This document shows positions 19,120 through 27,436 of a DNA stretch of 64,000 bases, in pieces. Below the pieces are notes generated by a model. That model did not search any database. It worked only from the letters and a program-made list of their open reading frames with translations, and was not told the origin of the DNA. Position 1 is the stretch's first letter. Every line of letters starts with the position of its first letter. Both the position numbers and the translations under genes were made by a program. This DNA comes from Aquibacillus rhizosphaerae (lineage in GTDB: Bacteria; Bacillota; Bacilli; Bacillales; Amphibacillaceae), in the NCBI RefSeq assembly GCF_030282825.1, contig NZ_JASTZU010000058.1, forward strand, positions 62,001 through 126,000, read 5' to 3'.

Positions 19120-19160
19120 TTAATTAAAGGTGAGCGGGATAAATACCCGTTCACCTTACC
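19120..19160 (-). terminator. Probable terminator between beta-ureidopropionase gene and preT
   Basis: The stem AAGGTGAGCGGG / CCCGTTCACCTT has loop ATAAATA. The T run that follows on the minus strand is weak, so partial read-through into preT is possible. Confidence 0.55.
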
Positions 19161-19323
19161 CTCTTATTTGTATGGAATTTCTTGTTTTATCCATAATACA
19201 TTTTATTCATTGGTGCAATATCTATATATGCTATCCTGTTGGTGCGATTCGTTCATAGAATGATAGACTGTTCTATAATTGCTTTTGCTCCTTGATTTTT
19301 ATACCCGTTTCACTTTCTTAATC

Positions 19324-20214
19324 TTAAGGAAGCAGCGCAGTCATATCCTCATATGTTTCCGGTCTACGATCGCGATAAAATTGCCACGTATCTCTTACTT
19401 CACGGATTAACTTTTTATCCATCTCACCAATAATCACTTCATCTTTGTCGCGACTAGCAGTAGCTACAAAATTACCTCTTGGATCAACTAAATAACTTTG
19501 ACCATAAAACTCACCCATATTCCAAGGCCCTTCAAAACCAACACGATTAATTGCTGCTAAATAATACCCATTAGCAACAGCGTGGGCTGGTTGTTCTAAT
19601 TTCCATAAGTATTCGGATAAACCAGCTACTGTAGCCGAAGGATTAAACACAATTTCGGCACCATTTAGACCTAAAAGTCTGGCCCCTTCAGGGAAATGAC
19701 GATCATAACAAATATAAACACCCACTTTTCCAAATGCAGTATCGAACACTGGATAGCCTAGATTACCTGGCTTAAAGTAGTATTTTTCCCAGAATCCACA
19801 ACCTTCTTTTTCTACTCCAACATGTGGAATGTGTTGTTTACGATATTTACCTAGATAACTGCCATCTGCATCGATAACTGCAGCAGTATTATAATAAGTA
19901 GCAATACCTTCTCTCTCATAAATAGGTAATACAATAACAATAGCTAACTCTTTTGCTAACTCTTGAAATAATTTAGTTGTTGGACCATTTGGTATTTCTT
20001 CTGCAGCATCATACCACTTCGTATTTTGCTCTGTACAAAAGTAAGGGCCATAAAATATTTCTTGTAGACAAACGATTTGAGCACCTTTATCTTTTGCTTC
20101 ACGTACTAGCTTGATATGTTTTTCGATAGCTGTTTCTTTGTGAACGGCAACAGGTTCATTTCCATTCACATCATTTTTGGCTTGAATTAATCCAATCGTG
20201 ACTTTATCAGACAC
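19324..20214 (-). CDS. Beta-ureidopropionase (N-carbamoyl-beta-alanine amidase, nitrilase superfamily)
   Basis: The product is 296 residues. The nitrilase catalytic triad is visible: glutamate in IVCLQEIFYGPY, lysine in LGKYRKQHIPHVG and cysteine in GVYICYDRHFPEGARLL. It hydrolyses N-carbamoyl-beta-alanine to beta-alanine, CO2 and ammonium, linking dihydropyrimidinase to the aminotransferase. The open frame extends to 20307, but AAAGGAGG lies seven bases before a GTG at 20214, giving the family-like N-terminus VSDKVTIGLIQAKND. It is upstream of preT on the same strand, separated by a hairpin. An agmatine-pathway carbamoylputrescinase is the main alternative, made unlikely by the neighbours. 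Confidence 0.92.
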   Translation of the reverse strand: MSDKVTIGLIQAKNDVNGNEPVAVHKETAIEKHIKLVREAKDKGAQIVCLQEIFYGPYFCTEQNTKWYDAAEEIPNGPTTKLFQELAKELAIVIVLPIYEREGIATYYNTAAVIDADGSYLGKYRKQHIPHVGVEKEGCGFWEKYYFKPGNLGYPVFDTAFGKVGVYICYDRHFPEGARLLGLNGAEIVFNPSATVAGLSEYLWKLEQPAHAVANGYYLAAINRVGFEGPWNMGEFYGQSYLVDPRGNFVATASRDKDEVIIGEMDKKLIREVRDTWQFYRDRRPETYEDMTALLP

Positions 20215-20512
20215 ATAAATTCCTCCTTTAACAATTAGAAAAAGCTTTATTATCTGAATTATTAGATAATTAGTAATAGAAATTGAACCTAGCCTGATAT
20301 TCAACAAGCTACCTTTTACTATTTAACTATGTGTTTAATTATACGAAAGAAGGCTGCTTATTTACTTACACAACATGTAAAATGAAATTAATTATTACTG
20401 CGCACTATGTAAAAAGAGGTCGTAAGATTATCTTACATATTTCGAATTCTCTGTACTCCCTAAACGTTTAAAACGGAATGTTTGTAAAGAAATCTTCCGA
20501 ATAAAAGTCAAA
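20215..20512 (-). promoter_or_regulatory. Promoter region of the pyrimidine-catabolism genes
   Basis: About 300 bases without a gene. On the minus strand a TATAAT box occurs (in TTCGTATAATTAAAC, near 20340), preceded by a poor -35. Upstream of it lie TTACAT and ATGTAA half-sites, in TTACATAGTGCG and TTTTACATGTTGTGTAAG. A weak core promoter with flanking half-sites fits activation by the PucR-like regulator, but the operator is not proven. Confidence 0.4.
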
Positions 20513-20513
20513 A

Positions 20514-20548
20514 AACACCAAGTCTGGGATGCAAACAGACTTGGTGTT
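20514..20548 (-). terminator. Terminator of the ECF sigma gene operon
   Basis: The 13-bp stem AACACCAAGTCTG / CAGACTTGGTGTT is followed by TTTTTGAC on the minus strand. Confidence 0.9.
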
Positions 20549-20554
20549 CTGACT

Positions 20555-21118
20555 TTAAGCTATAACTTCTAACTCTTTAGTTTCTTTAACTTCTTTCCCT
20601 TTAAGCTGTTGTTTCATAATCTTTCTGGCACGAAATATTCTTGTTTTCACTGCAGACAACGTGATATTCAATTTCTCTGCAATATCTTCATCTTTTATAT
20701 CTTCTTGATATTTTAATAATAGTACTTTCTGTAACTTTGGACTTAATAAAACAATTTGCTGTTTAATATCTTCTTTGCTCCAAATAGTTTCCAATTCTTT
20801 ATCTACTAATAGTAATGGCTTCAGGCTTTCATAATTCGTAAATAAAACCTCATCAATTGGGATAAATGATGCTCGTTTTTCTTTACGTAATACATCAATA
20901 GCTGTTCTACTTGCTATGGTTGACAACCAAGCTCCTATTTTACTATCGTCTGTTAATCTATCTATATTGTTATAAGCTTTTATAAATGTTTCTTGAACAA
21001 CATCTTCAGCTAAATAATTATCCCGCGTGATTTTCCAAGCAGCATGGTATACACGCTGGTAATAGGTTTCATAGATTGTTGAGAATTCATTACATTTTTC
21101 TAATACACTACCCTCCAT
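20555..21118 (-). CDS. ECF-type RNA polymerase sigma factor
   Basis: The product is 187 residues. Sigma region 2 (about 15-85) shows YYQRVYHAAWKITRDNYLAE and DVVQETFIKAYNN with the DNA-melting segment up to AIDVLRKEKR. Region 4 (about 120-175) has LSPKLQKVLLLKYQEDIKDE and the helix-turn-helix LNITLSAVKTRIFRARK. No anti-sigma gene follows; instead the gene is the last of a GntR-ABC transporter operon, 16 bases after the permease, with its own AAGGAGG. Sigma factors next to ABC exporters often respond to cell-envelope antibiotics; that role is inferred. Confidence 0.9.
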   Translation of the reverse strand: MEGSVLEKCNEFSTIYETYYQRVYHAAWKITRDNYLAEDVVQETFIKAYNNIDRLTDDSKIGAWLSTIASRTAIDVLRKEKRASFIPIDEVLFTNYESLKPLLLVDKELETIWSKEDIKQQIVLLSPKLQKVLLLKYQEDIKDEDIAEKLNITLSAVKTRIFRARKIMKQQLKGKEVKETKELEVIA

Positions 21119-21134
21119 TTCATGCTCCTCCTTT

Positions 21135-23123
21135 TTAGTTTAAATCAAAATAAGCTTTGACAAAATCCGGTAAATTATTGGCAGGTATCCAATACTCTGT
21201 CGTTGGATCTTTGTCGTCTTCACCAACAAAAAACGCTATCGCATAAAAAGGTGGTCTAGCATATCCAACTTCAGATGGTGAATAATTATTTAGTAAAGAC
21301 TGAATATCTTCTTTGTCTTCAACAAATAGTAGTTCACTATTATTTTCTGTCTCATTAGTAAATAGTTCGTAAAAGTCAATTTCACTATTTGCAATACCAA
21401 CTTTTGTTATTTCGTCTGCTGTTACTACAGCATCTTCATACAATTGATTATCTTTCAACCAAGCTTCAAAATTAGTATATGATCGGTTAAATTCTAAGAA
21501 TATGTCCTCATTGTCAGAAGTGAGTATTCTTATTGTCGACATGTAGTAACTGCCGTTTATAATTGATTCAAAGGATTGATTAACAATATCTTTTTTCAAA
21601 GCTGCTATTGCTTCCTGAATTTGTTGAGGATCAAAAACAACGGTCTGGTTTTCATCGTCGTTAACTCCTGGACTAATCGTTAATTTTTCAACCTGATTCG
21701 TAGCAACATTTAAAATCTGATTATTTAATTGTTTATACTCTGTCGATTCATAGATTGTCTTTAAATAAGGTTGATATGCTGGGATAGTCTTGTCCATTTG
21801 GTATTCACGAACAATGGTCTTCCCATTCTTTAATTCATAAGCAATATTTATACGTTCAAACCAATTGTCGTTCACATCAAAACGAGTCGACTGTTCAATG
21901 ACTTGTTTGTGAAATCCTCTGACCGCTTCGATATTTTCAACTGTTGTTACATATTGAGAATCAAGGTAACGATATTCCTCTATCTCTTGATTGTAGTTAT
22001 AATAGTGATCTGTACTGAAATATATCTGTTCAATTTCATCAGCCTCTGGGATTTTATTTTCATATCCCGTAATATCTAATGAAATCACAATAAAAATAAA
22101 CGCCAAGGCAATGATATAGAAAAAGTAGCCTTTCCATTTGTTAAAAACACGCCATGTTTTTGTTAGTAACATTTCAGCAAGGAAATAACCGAGAATCGAA
22201 CCGATTAAATATCCAATGATGACCCAGTAGTACTGTGTTTGTGTTTCACCAAAGTAAAAGCCGCCTAGCATGGTCATACAAAGCGTTACACCATACTTGA
22301 AGATTGGTTTCAACAAAGAAAAAGTAATTGCTTGCGATGCGAACTCTAGATGTCTTCTTCTATAAAGCTGTACGGACACGACGTATAAAGCGACGGATAT
22401 AATCAAATAAACAATTGATTTAAAAAGGCTAAATTGATCAAAGTTATCTACAAAGTCTGTAATTGGCGAAAGCTCAATAACACTTCTATTTGTATAATAC
22501 TGTTCCGAAAAACCAATTAATAAATAATCCATATTAAACATCACTAACACAACAATGCCAGCGGGGAATAGCAAAAAGATATAAGTTAATACCCCTTGCA
22601 CTGTTGAAATTCCAGTAACAGTTGCGATTAAAATTGCTGAAGCAAAGATGACAATATTTACAACAATGGTTACCCCAAGCCAATAACCAATATCTGTAAC
22701 CACAAAATAATTACTAATATCCATCGTGACACTCATAATCAGTAAGATAATTGCAGTTATAATTACTGGTAGTATGACTAAGCATATCCCTGTAATTGCA
22801 TGGTGATGGATTAGTTTCTCTCTTTTAATTGGTAAACTGTGAATAAAATCCGTAGAACCTTTTACATGTAGATAACGGAATAAAAACACAGCTAATACTA
22901 CAGGGACGAGAAGGATAGCAAAATATTGTATTTCTAAATGAAAGTTAAACAAACTTGTTTCATCCATATAATAATTGTTATAGTCTTCATTAGAAATTCG
23001 GAGTAAAATTTCCAAAGGGACTGCAAAAATCAATGCACATAAATAAATAATCCCTATCCAACCTACGTTCCGTAAATCATGTTTGATAATTTCTTTTTTA
23101 AACCAAGACGTTTTCAATGGCAT
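21135..23123 (-). CDS. ABC transporter permease (YtrC/ABC-2-like, large)
   Basis: The product is 662 residues. Six N-terminal hydrophobic segments (about 20-265) and several more around 280-350 are followed by a long soluble region (about 355-660) with no recognised domain, likely extracytoplasmic. It pairs with the ATPase encoded just upstream, whose end overlaps this start by 26 bases. ATG 23144 is in frame, but the G-rich ribosome site GGGGGGG lies six bases before ATG 23123, which is preferred. The operon resembles ytrABC of Bacillus, an envelope-stress transporter set. The substrate is unknown. Confidence 0.8.
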   Translation of the reverse strand: MPLKTSWFKKEIIKHDLRNVGWIGIIYLCALIFAVPLEILLRISNEDYNNYYMDETSLFNFHLEIQYFAILLVPVVLAVFLFRYLHVKGSTDFIHSLPIKREKLIHHHAITGICLVILPVIITAIILLIMSVTMDISNYFVVTDIGYWLGVTIVVNIVIFASAILIATVTGISTVQGVLTYIFLLFPAGIVVLVMFNMDYLLIGFSEQYYTNRSVIELSPITDFVDNFDQFSLFKSIVYLIISVALYVVSVQLYRRRHLEFASQAITFSLLKPIFKYGVTLCMTMLGGFYFGETQTQYYWVIIGYLIGSILGYFLAEMLLTKTWRVFNKWKGYFFYIIALAFIFIVISLDITGYENKIPEADEIEQIYFSTDHYYNYNQEIEEYRYLDSQYVTTVENIEAVRGFHKQVIEQSTRFDVNDNWFERINIAYELKNGKTIVREYQMDKTIPAYQPYLKTIYESTEYKQLNNQILNVATNQVEKLTISPGVNDDENQTVVFDPQQIQEAIAALKKDIVNQSFESIINGSYYMSTIRILTSDNEDIFLEFNRSYTNFEAWLKDNQLYEDAVVTADEITKVGIANSEIDFYELFTNETENNSELLFVEDKEDIQSLLNNYSPSEVGYARPPFYAIAFFVGEDDKDPTTEYWIPANNLPDFVKAYFDLN

Positions 23124-23997
23124 AACCAACCCCCCCCATTTCATAAATAAATATTTCTTCTAAAGTCAGAGGTAATAGGTCATAAACAACTGGTTTGTAT
23201 TGACTAATATGCTTTGCAATATCCTGGTCTTTTCCTCTAATAATACAGAGAAGCACACTACCACGTTGATCCTTATGCAACACATCTAAGTGATTAAACA
23301 ACTCTGTTGGTAATCCATCTTTAAAAGCTATCTGCACTTTGTGGATATCCGATTTCAAGTCATCTAAGTCTTTTTCAAGAATGAGCGATCCCTGGTGTAA
23401 GATACCAATATGATCGCAAATATCCTCCACTTCTCTTAAATTGTGAGAGGAAATAATCACCGTCATTTCTCGATCTGCAACATCTTGGATAATTAAATTT
23501 TTAATCTTTTGCCGTATCACTGCATCTAAACCATCAAAGGGTTCATCTAGTACAAGTACATCAGGCATAGCAGATAATGCCAACCAAAATGCAACTTGTC
23601 TTTGCATCCCTTTAGAGAAACGCTGTATTTTCTTATTAACATCTAATCCGAATAGCTGTTGAAGTTTTGCAAATCGTTCAGCGTTCCAATTACTATATAT
23701 ATCTTCATAAAATTTGGCCATTTGGATAACTGTATATTGTGAGAAAAAGTAAAGTACATCAGGAATAAATACGACGTTATTTTTTATATGTGGATTCTCA
23801 AAGATAACTTGTTCGTTAACGACTACTTCCCCATGATCTTGTTGTAAAATCCCAGTTGCTATTTTTAACAAAGTTGTTTTTCCGGCTCCATTTGATCCAA
23901 GTAATCCATAGATTGAACCCTGATTTACGTGAAGTGAAACATCTTTTAAAACAACACTTCGTTCAAAATCTTTGCTGACATTGTTAATATTAATCAT
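23098..23997 (-). CDS. ABC transporter ATP-binding protein (YtrB-like)
   Basis: The product is 299 residues. Walker A is GLLGSNGAGKTTLLK (about 33-47), the signature is FSKGMQRQVAFWLALS (about 135) and Walker B is VLVLDEPFDGLDA (about 158), with the switch histidine in VIISSHNLREVED. A C-terminal extension (about 215-299) is typical of exporter ATPases of the YtrB type. It overlaps the GntR gene by 8 bases upstream and the permease downstream, so translation is coupled. It energises the permease encoded at 21135-23123. Confidence 0.92.
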   Translation of the reverse strand: MININNVSKDFERSVVLKDVSLHVNQGSIYGLLGSNGAGKTTLLKIATGILQQDHGEVVVNEQVIFENPHIKNNVVFIPDVLYFFSQYTVIQMAKFYEDIYSNWNAERFAKLQQLFGLDVNKKIQRFSKGMQRQVAFWLALSAMPDVLVLDEPFDGLDAVIRQKIKNLIIQDVADREMTVIISSHNLREVEDICDHIGILHQGSLILEKDLDDLKSDIHKVQIAFKDGLPTELFNHLDVLHKDQRGSVLLCIIRGKDQDIAKHISQYKPVVYDLLPLTLEEIFIYEMGGVGYAIENVLV

Positions 23998-24376
23998 TTG
24001 TATATCCTCCCCCCACTACATCGTCTACTTCATCAATTAATGAATACAAATCAGAAGTTGACAATCCTAAAAATAATGCTTCAGCAATCAGCTTTTTTAA
24101 TTCGTCTTTCATTTTTTCTAATTCCTCCACATTCTCGTTTTTTGCCAAAGCATTTACAAAGCTTCCTTTTCCTTTAATCGAGTAAATATATGCTTGAGAT
24201 TCTAATTCTCGATAAGCTTTTTGAATTGTATTTGGGTTTATCGTTAATTGCTGTGCTAGTGTTCGAACAGAGGGAAGTTTCTCATCGACTCGCAACACAT
24301 CATTAATAATCAACTCTTTCAATTTATCCACTAGCTGTTCATATATTGGTTTTCTACTACGTAAATCTAACTCAAA
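23990..24376 (-). CDS. GntR-family (YtrA subfamily) transcriptional repressor
   Basis: The product is 128 residues from the preferred ATG at 24376. The winged helix-turn-helix (about 10-75) begins MFELDLRSRKPIYEQLVDKL and includes LPSVRTLAQQLTINPNTIQK. A short C-terminal helical tail (about 80-128) replaces a ligand domain, as in YtrA. The open frame extends to ATG 24421, but that region is the repeat-rich operator and GGGGGG lies five bases before 24376. It is the first gene of the ATPase-permease-sigma operon and probably represses it. Confidence 0.9.
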   Translation of the reverse strand, partial: FELDLRSRKPIYEQLVDKLKELIINDVLRVDEKLPSVRTLAQQLTINPNTIQKAYRELESQAYIYSIKGKGSFVNALAKNENVEELEKMKDELKKLIAEALFLGLSTSDLYSLIDEVDDVVGGGYTND

Positions 24377-24394
24377 CATAACTACCCCCCTAAC

Positions 24395-24449
24395 AGTAAC
24401 TGTACTGACTGTATTATCCATACTAACTGTATTAATATATGTAATACAG
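24395..24449 (-). promoter_or_regulatory. Palindromic operator of the YtrA-like operon
   Basis: A perfect inverted repeat, CTGTATTA / TAATACAG with a 7-base spacer, lies at 24427-24449. Next to it are further partial copies (ACTGTA, GACTGTATTATCC) down to about 24395. Position directly upstream of the first gene, and the symmetric form, suit autoregulation by the GntR protein. Confidence 0.65.
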
Positions 24450-24572
24450 TTGTAATTATATATTACCTAGATTATTTTACAAGACCTATTTTTATTATTT
24501 TACAAAAATTTCAACATCTAATTTTTATCCATATCGATTATAATGAATAGTAGATCATAGTAATGGGGATGA

Positions 24573-24944
24573 ATGAAAATGGACAACAACTTGGAAGACC
24601 TTCATCAAAAGGAACAAGAACAGGACCGTTATCAAACGTTAAAAAAGGGATCATTTTGGTATTGGGGGTTACTTTTATTTCTTTCGGTTGTTATTTATCA
24701 CCTCGGATTTCCTAAGATAGCTGGAATTATACTTGCGACACTTATCGCACTTAGCTTGTGTAGAAAAACGAGGTATATATTATATTTTTTACTGCCTATC
24801 GGAATAACTGGAAGCTTGGTTTATTTTGGTTACACCATAATTGGAATCATAATTGGTATATTAACTGCAGTAATTTGTTTTGCGAATTACCATTATTCAC
24901 TAAAGAAGTCTGCCATTAATCGACGATTACGACGTGCTTCTTAA
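24573..24944 (+). CDS. Hypothetical membrane protein, three to four helices
   Basis: I do not recognise a family. The first 28 residues are charged and glutamine-rich (DNNLEDLHQKEQEQDRYQTL). Hydrophobic segments follow at about 30-45 (FWYWGLLLFLSVVIYHL), 48-62, 70-85 and 88-105, and the tail SLKKSAINRRLRRAS is strongly basic, indicating a cytoplasmic end. GGGG precedes two candidate ATGs (24573, 24579). It is divergent from the GntR operon, so the two may share the regulatory region between them. Confidence 0.6.
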   Translation: MKMDNNLEDLHQKEQEQDRYQTLKKGSFWYWGLLLFLSVVIYHLGFPKIAGIILATLIALSLCRKTRYILYFLLPIGITGSLVYFGYTIIGIIIGILTAVICFANYHYSLKKSAINRRLRRAS

Positions 24945-24949
24945 GAACA

Positions 24950-25128
24950 AAAGCTTCTCGCTGGTATGCGGAACAAAAGACCACGCACACACTTGAACAG
25001 TTAAGGCAAGCTTTAAAGTGGATTTTTTCCATATAGAGGATTTCACTAAAGACCTCAGGCGGGGGAGTCGCTGTAGCTGAACGTGGCACATGCTAATAGT
25101 CAGCTATCCACAGGACGCTAAATCTAAA
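24950..25128. repeat. Intergenic repeat, family A copy 2
   Basis: It shares TCGCTGTAGCTG, CGTGGCACATGCTAATAGTC and AGCTATCCACAGGACGCTAA with 1040-1112, with scattered mismatches. The left half is more diverged (AAAGACCTCAGGCGGGG versus TTAAGACCTCGAGGGGT). It is non-coding. Confidence 0.6.
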
Positions 25129-25141
25129 TCCTTATGCTAAC

Positions 25142-25195
25142 AAAAAAGCCGGTTTATCATGAACTGAATTACGTTCAAGATAAACCGGCTTCTTA
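25142..25195. terminator. Bidirectional terminator
   Basis: The stem AAGCCGGTTTATC / GATAAACCGGCTT is flanked by A and T runs and lies between converging genes (24573-24944 and 25275-25877). Confidence 0.88.
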
Positions 25196-25274
25196 TTAAT
25201 AAACTACTTCCTAAAGGATTATTATCCAGCACACTATGACGCAAGTTTTTCCACGTGTAAAAACCCTACATTAC

Positions 25275-25877
25275 TTACATTGTTTTTTCATACCAAACTT
25301 TGGCAGCATCTACTTCTGTTCTCGTAAGCTGATGTCCATTATTTTCCCAATGAATACCTACATTAGCACCGTTTTTTTCTAAAAGTTCTTTCAAATCGAT
25401 AGACTCTTGCTCTGTGCAAAGCGGATCATTATGTCCTGCAGTTATAAATACTTCCGCCCCATTTAAATCCGGTAATTCAATTCCTCTTCTAGGAACCATT
25501 GGGTGATGCAACACCGCTCCTTTTAAGGCTTTTTCGTAATGAAATAACAAACTACCCGCGATATTAGCTCCATTAGAATAACCAATTGCGATTATGTTAT
25601 TTCTATCAAAATCATAATCCTTAGCTGCTTTGTCTAAAAAGTCGTTTAACTCAATTGTCCGTTCAATTAAATCCTCCTCATCAAATACACCTTCAGCTAA
25701 ACGACGAAAGAATCGTGGCATACCATTTTCAGATACATTACCACGAACACTTAGCACAGATGCCTGATCATCAACAATCTTAGCGACTGGTAATAAATCT
25801 TGCTCTGTTCCACCTGTTCCGTGCAATAAAAGCAATACTGGCTTTGTTTTATCCCCTTGTTCAAAAATATGTTTCAT
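25275..25877 (-). CDS. Phospholipase/carboxylesterase-family hydrolase (MhqD-like)
   Basis: The product is 200 residues, an alpha/beta hydrolase. The oxyanion region is VLLLLHGTGGTEQDL, the nucleophile serine is in IAIGYSNGANIAGSLL (about 100), the acid is probably the aspartate in TAGHNDPLC (about 155) and the histidine is in ENNGHQLTR (about 185). It closely resembles MhqD of Bacillus, which is induced by quinones through MhqR; no MhqR or dioxygenase gene is adjacent here. The substrate is unknown. It is cytosolic and monocistronic. Confidence 0.88.
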   Translation of the reverse strand: MKHIFEQGDKTKPVLLLLHGTGGTEQDLLPVAKIVDDQASVLSVRGNVSENGMPRFFRRLAEGVFDEEDLIERTIELNDFLDKAAKDYDFDRNNIIAIGYSNGANIAGSLLFHYEKALKGAVLHHPMVPRRGIELPDLNGAEVFITAGHNDPLCTEQESIDLKELLEKNGANVGIHWENNGHQLTRTEVDAAKVWYEKTM

Positions 25878-26046
25878 TATCGTGTCCTCCTTTTATGAAT
25901 ATTAATACTCTCTTTTTCTAGCGGTTCTGATTGCAACCCTTACTGTTGTTTTCTATTATAAGGTTTCTTCTATATTTACATACAATTAAGAAATGATTAA
26001 TTATCTTGAATTCAAAGTAATTATATAACGGCTACTAGTTCATGTC

Positions 26047-26074
26047 AAAAAAACCACTTCACAAAGTGAAATAG
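26047..26074 (-). terminator. Terminator of the MoxR/DUF58 operon
   Basis: CTATTTCAC / GTGAAGTGG with a TTT loop (two G-U pairs), followed by seven T on the minus strand. Confidence 0.75.
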
Positions 26075-26107
26075 CTTTTTGAACATATTATCAATGTGAT
26101 TCTTAGC

Positions 26108-27436
26108 CTACTTTAATCGATTAACGAGTGATGAGAGCTTCTCTATATTTACATCTGTACCCTTTTTGTTACTATACCTAACTTCTCCATATGCTTGATC
26201 AAGTATATCAAGGTCGGATGCAGATAGATCTTTTGTTTGTTTTAATTCTGATAAAACCTCATGTGGTGTACTTCCACGTTTAATATGAAAACCTTTTTTC
26301 ATTTCATCAAGTAATAACTGTCGATACAGGTACCTTACTTTTTCATTGTCAGAAAGTGCTGACCAACGACTACCTTTTCTTAGCACAGATGAGAAGACTT
26401 CTTTCACCCTATCTTTCGTTTTTGTACGTAAGCTCTTCCAATCAATTAAATTCTCAGCTTCATCCGTGTAAGATTCTGTGTAATCTTTCTTACTACCTCT
26501 TTGCATGATCTGACTGAGTACTTGCCTTAGCCATTGAAAACCTGCTTTAAGAAAATCACGAGATCTTTTAAACAAAAGTAACAAAAGTACTATCGCGACG
26601 ATGATGAAACCGATAGCAACAACAATTAACATTATTTTTTCGATCCACTCTGCAAAATGTGACGTTTCTTCAGCTGTTCCTGCTGAGAAATCAAATGCTT
26701 GGTCCACAGGATCCGGTTCTTCTTCAACGGGTTCGCTATTAAATAGGGAAGCGAACCAAAACAACGATTGAAATACTCCTGATACACTGTTTAATATGAC
26801 CGATTGTATTAGTTGAAAGTTTGTAATTAAGATAATTATAAGAAACATCAATGTCATATAAATCCTGTTGGAACGCTTTATTGACTTACTTATTGTTGGT
26901 TGTTTATCTTTGGATAGTGTCGCAGCCTTTAAATGCTCATTATTTGAATTAAATAAAGTAATTGCAACCATCACTAATCCCAACCAAGTAATTACATGAA
27001 GATATTGATTCAAATAATCAACGTACCGAAAAACAAAAAAGCCTCCAAAATAAACAGGAAATCCCGTCGACCAGAAGAGCGAACTTGGTAATAGCTCGTT
27101 CCAATTTTGTTGCGAATGCATGACACCTCGATAAACAACAATGAGACTAACGATACATGTTGATATCGCAGCAATAGTTGTTTCACTAAAAAACATCGTA
27201 ATTACAAGCGAATAAGCAACTGAAAATAGTACATATACCCAGGTCTTTCTAGCAACTATTATTGATCCAAATACGAGACCAATTAAGAAGGTGAGTATAA
27301 AACTGCCAAGCCATAAGCCTAATATCGATTCAGATATAAAGTAAGCTCCAATTAGCAAAAATAGTGGAAAGGTTAATACATATTCTATCATTCCATGCAG
27401 CCATTTTTGTAGCACTAATTTGATTGTATCAACCAT
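26108..27436 (-). CDS. Membrane protein with C-terminal DUF4129-like domain
   Basis: The product is 442 residues. About six hydrophobic segments occupy residues 15-225, a seventh lies at about 265-290 (IVVAIGFIIVAIVLLLLLF), and the cytosolic C-terminus (about 350-440) has the DUF4129 pattern VRYLYRQLLLDEMKKG and GSTPHEVLSELKQTKDLSAS. In related operons this position is filled by a transglutaminase (TgpA-like) protein ending in the same domain; here no Cys-His-Asp transglutaminase core is visible between the membrane parts, so this looks like a version without the enzyme. ATG 27436 has AGGTGG five bases upstream. It overlaps the DUF58 gene by 8 bases. Confidence 0.8.
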   Translation of the reverse strand: MVDTIKLVLQKWLHGMIEYVLTFPLFLLIGAYFISESILGLWLGSFILTFLIGLVFGSIIVARKTWVYVLFSVAYSLVITMFFSETTIAAISTCIVSLIVVYRGVMHSQQNWNELLPSSLFWSTGFPVYFGGFFVFRYVDYLNQYLHVITWLGLVMVAITLFNSNNEHLKAATLSKDKQPTISKSIKRSNRIYMTLMFLIIILITNFQLIQSVILNSVSGVFQSLFWFASLFNSEPVEEEPDPVDQAFDFSAGTAEETSHFAEWIEKIMLIVVAIGFIIVAIVLLLLLFKRSRDFLKAGFQWLRQVLSQIMQRGSKKDYTESYTDEAENLIDWKSLRTKTKDRVKEVFSSVLRKGSRWSALSDNEKVRYLYRQLLLDEMKKGFHIKRGSTPHEVLSELKQTKDLSASDLDILDQAYGEVRYSNKKGTDVNIEKLSSLVNRLK

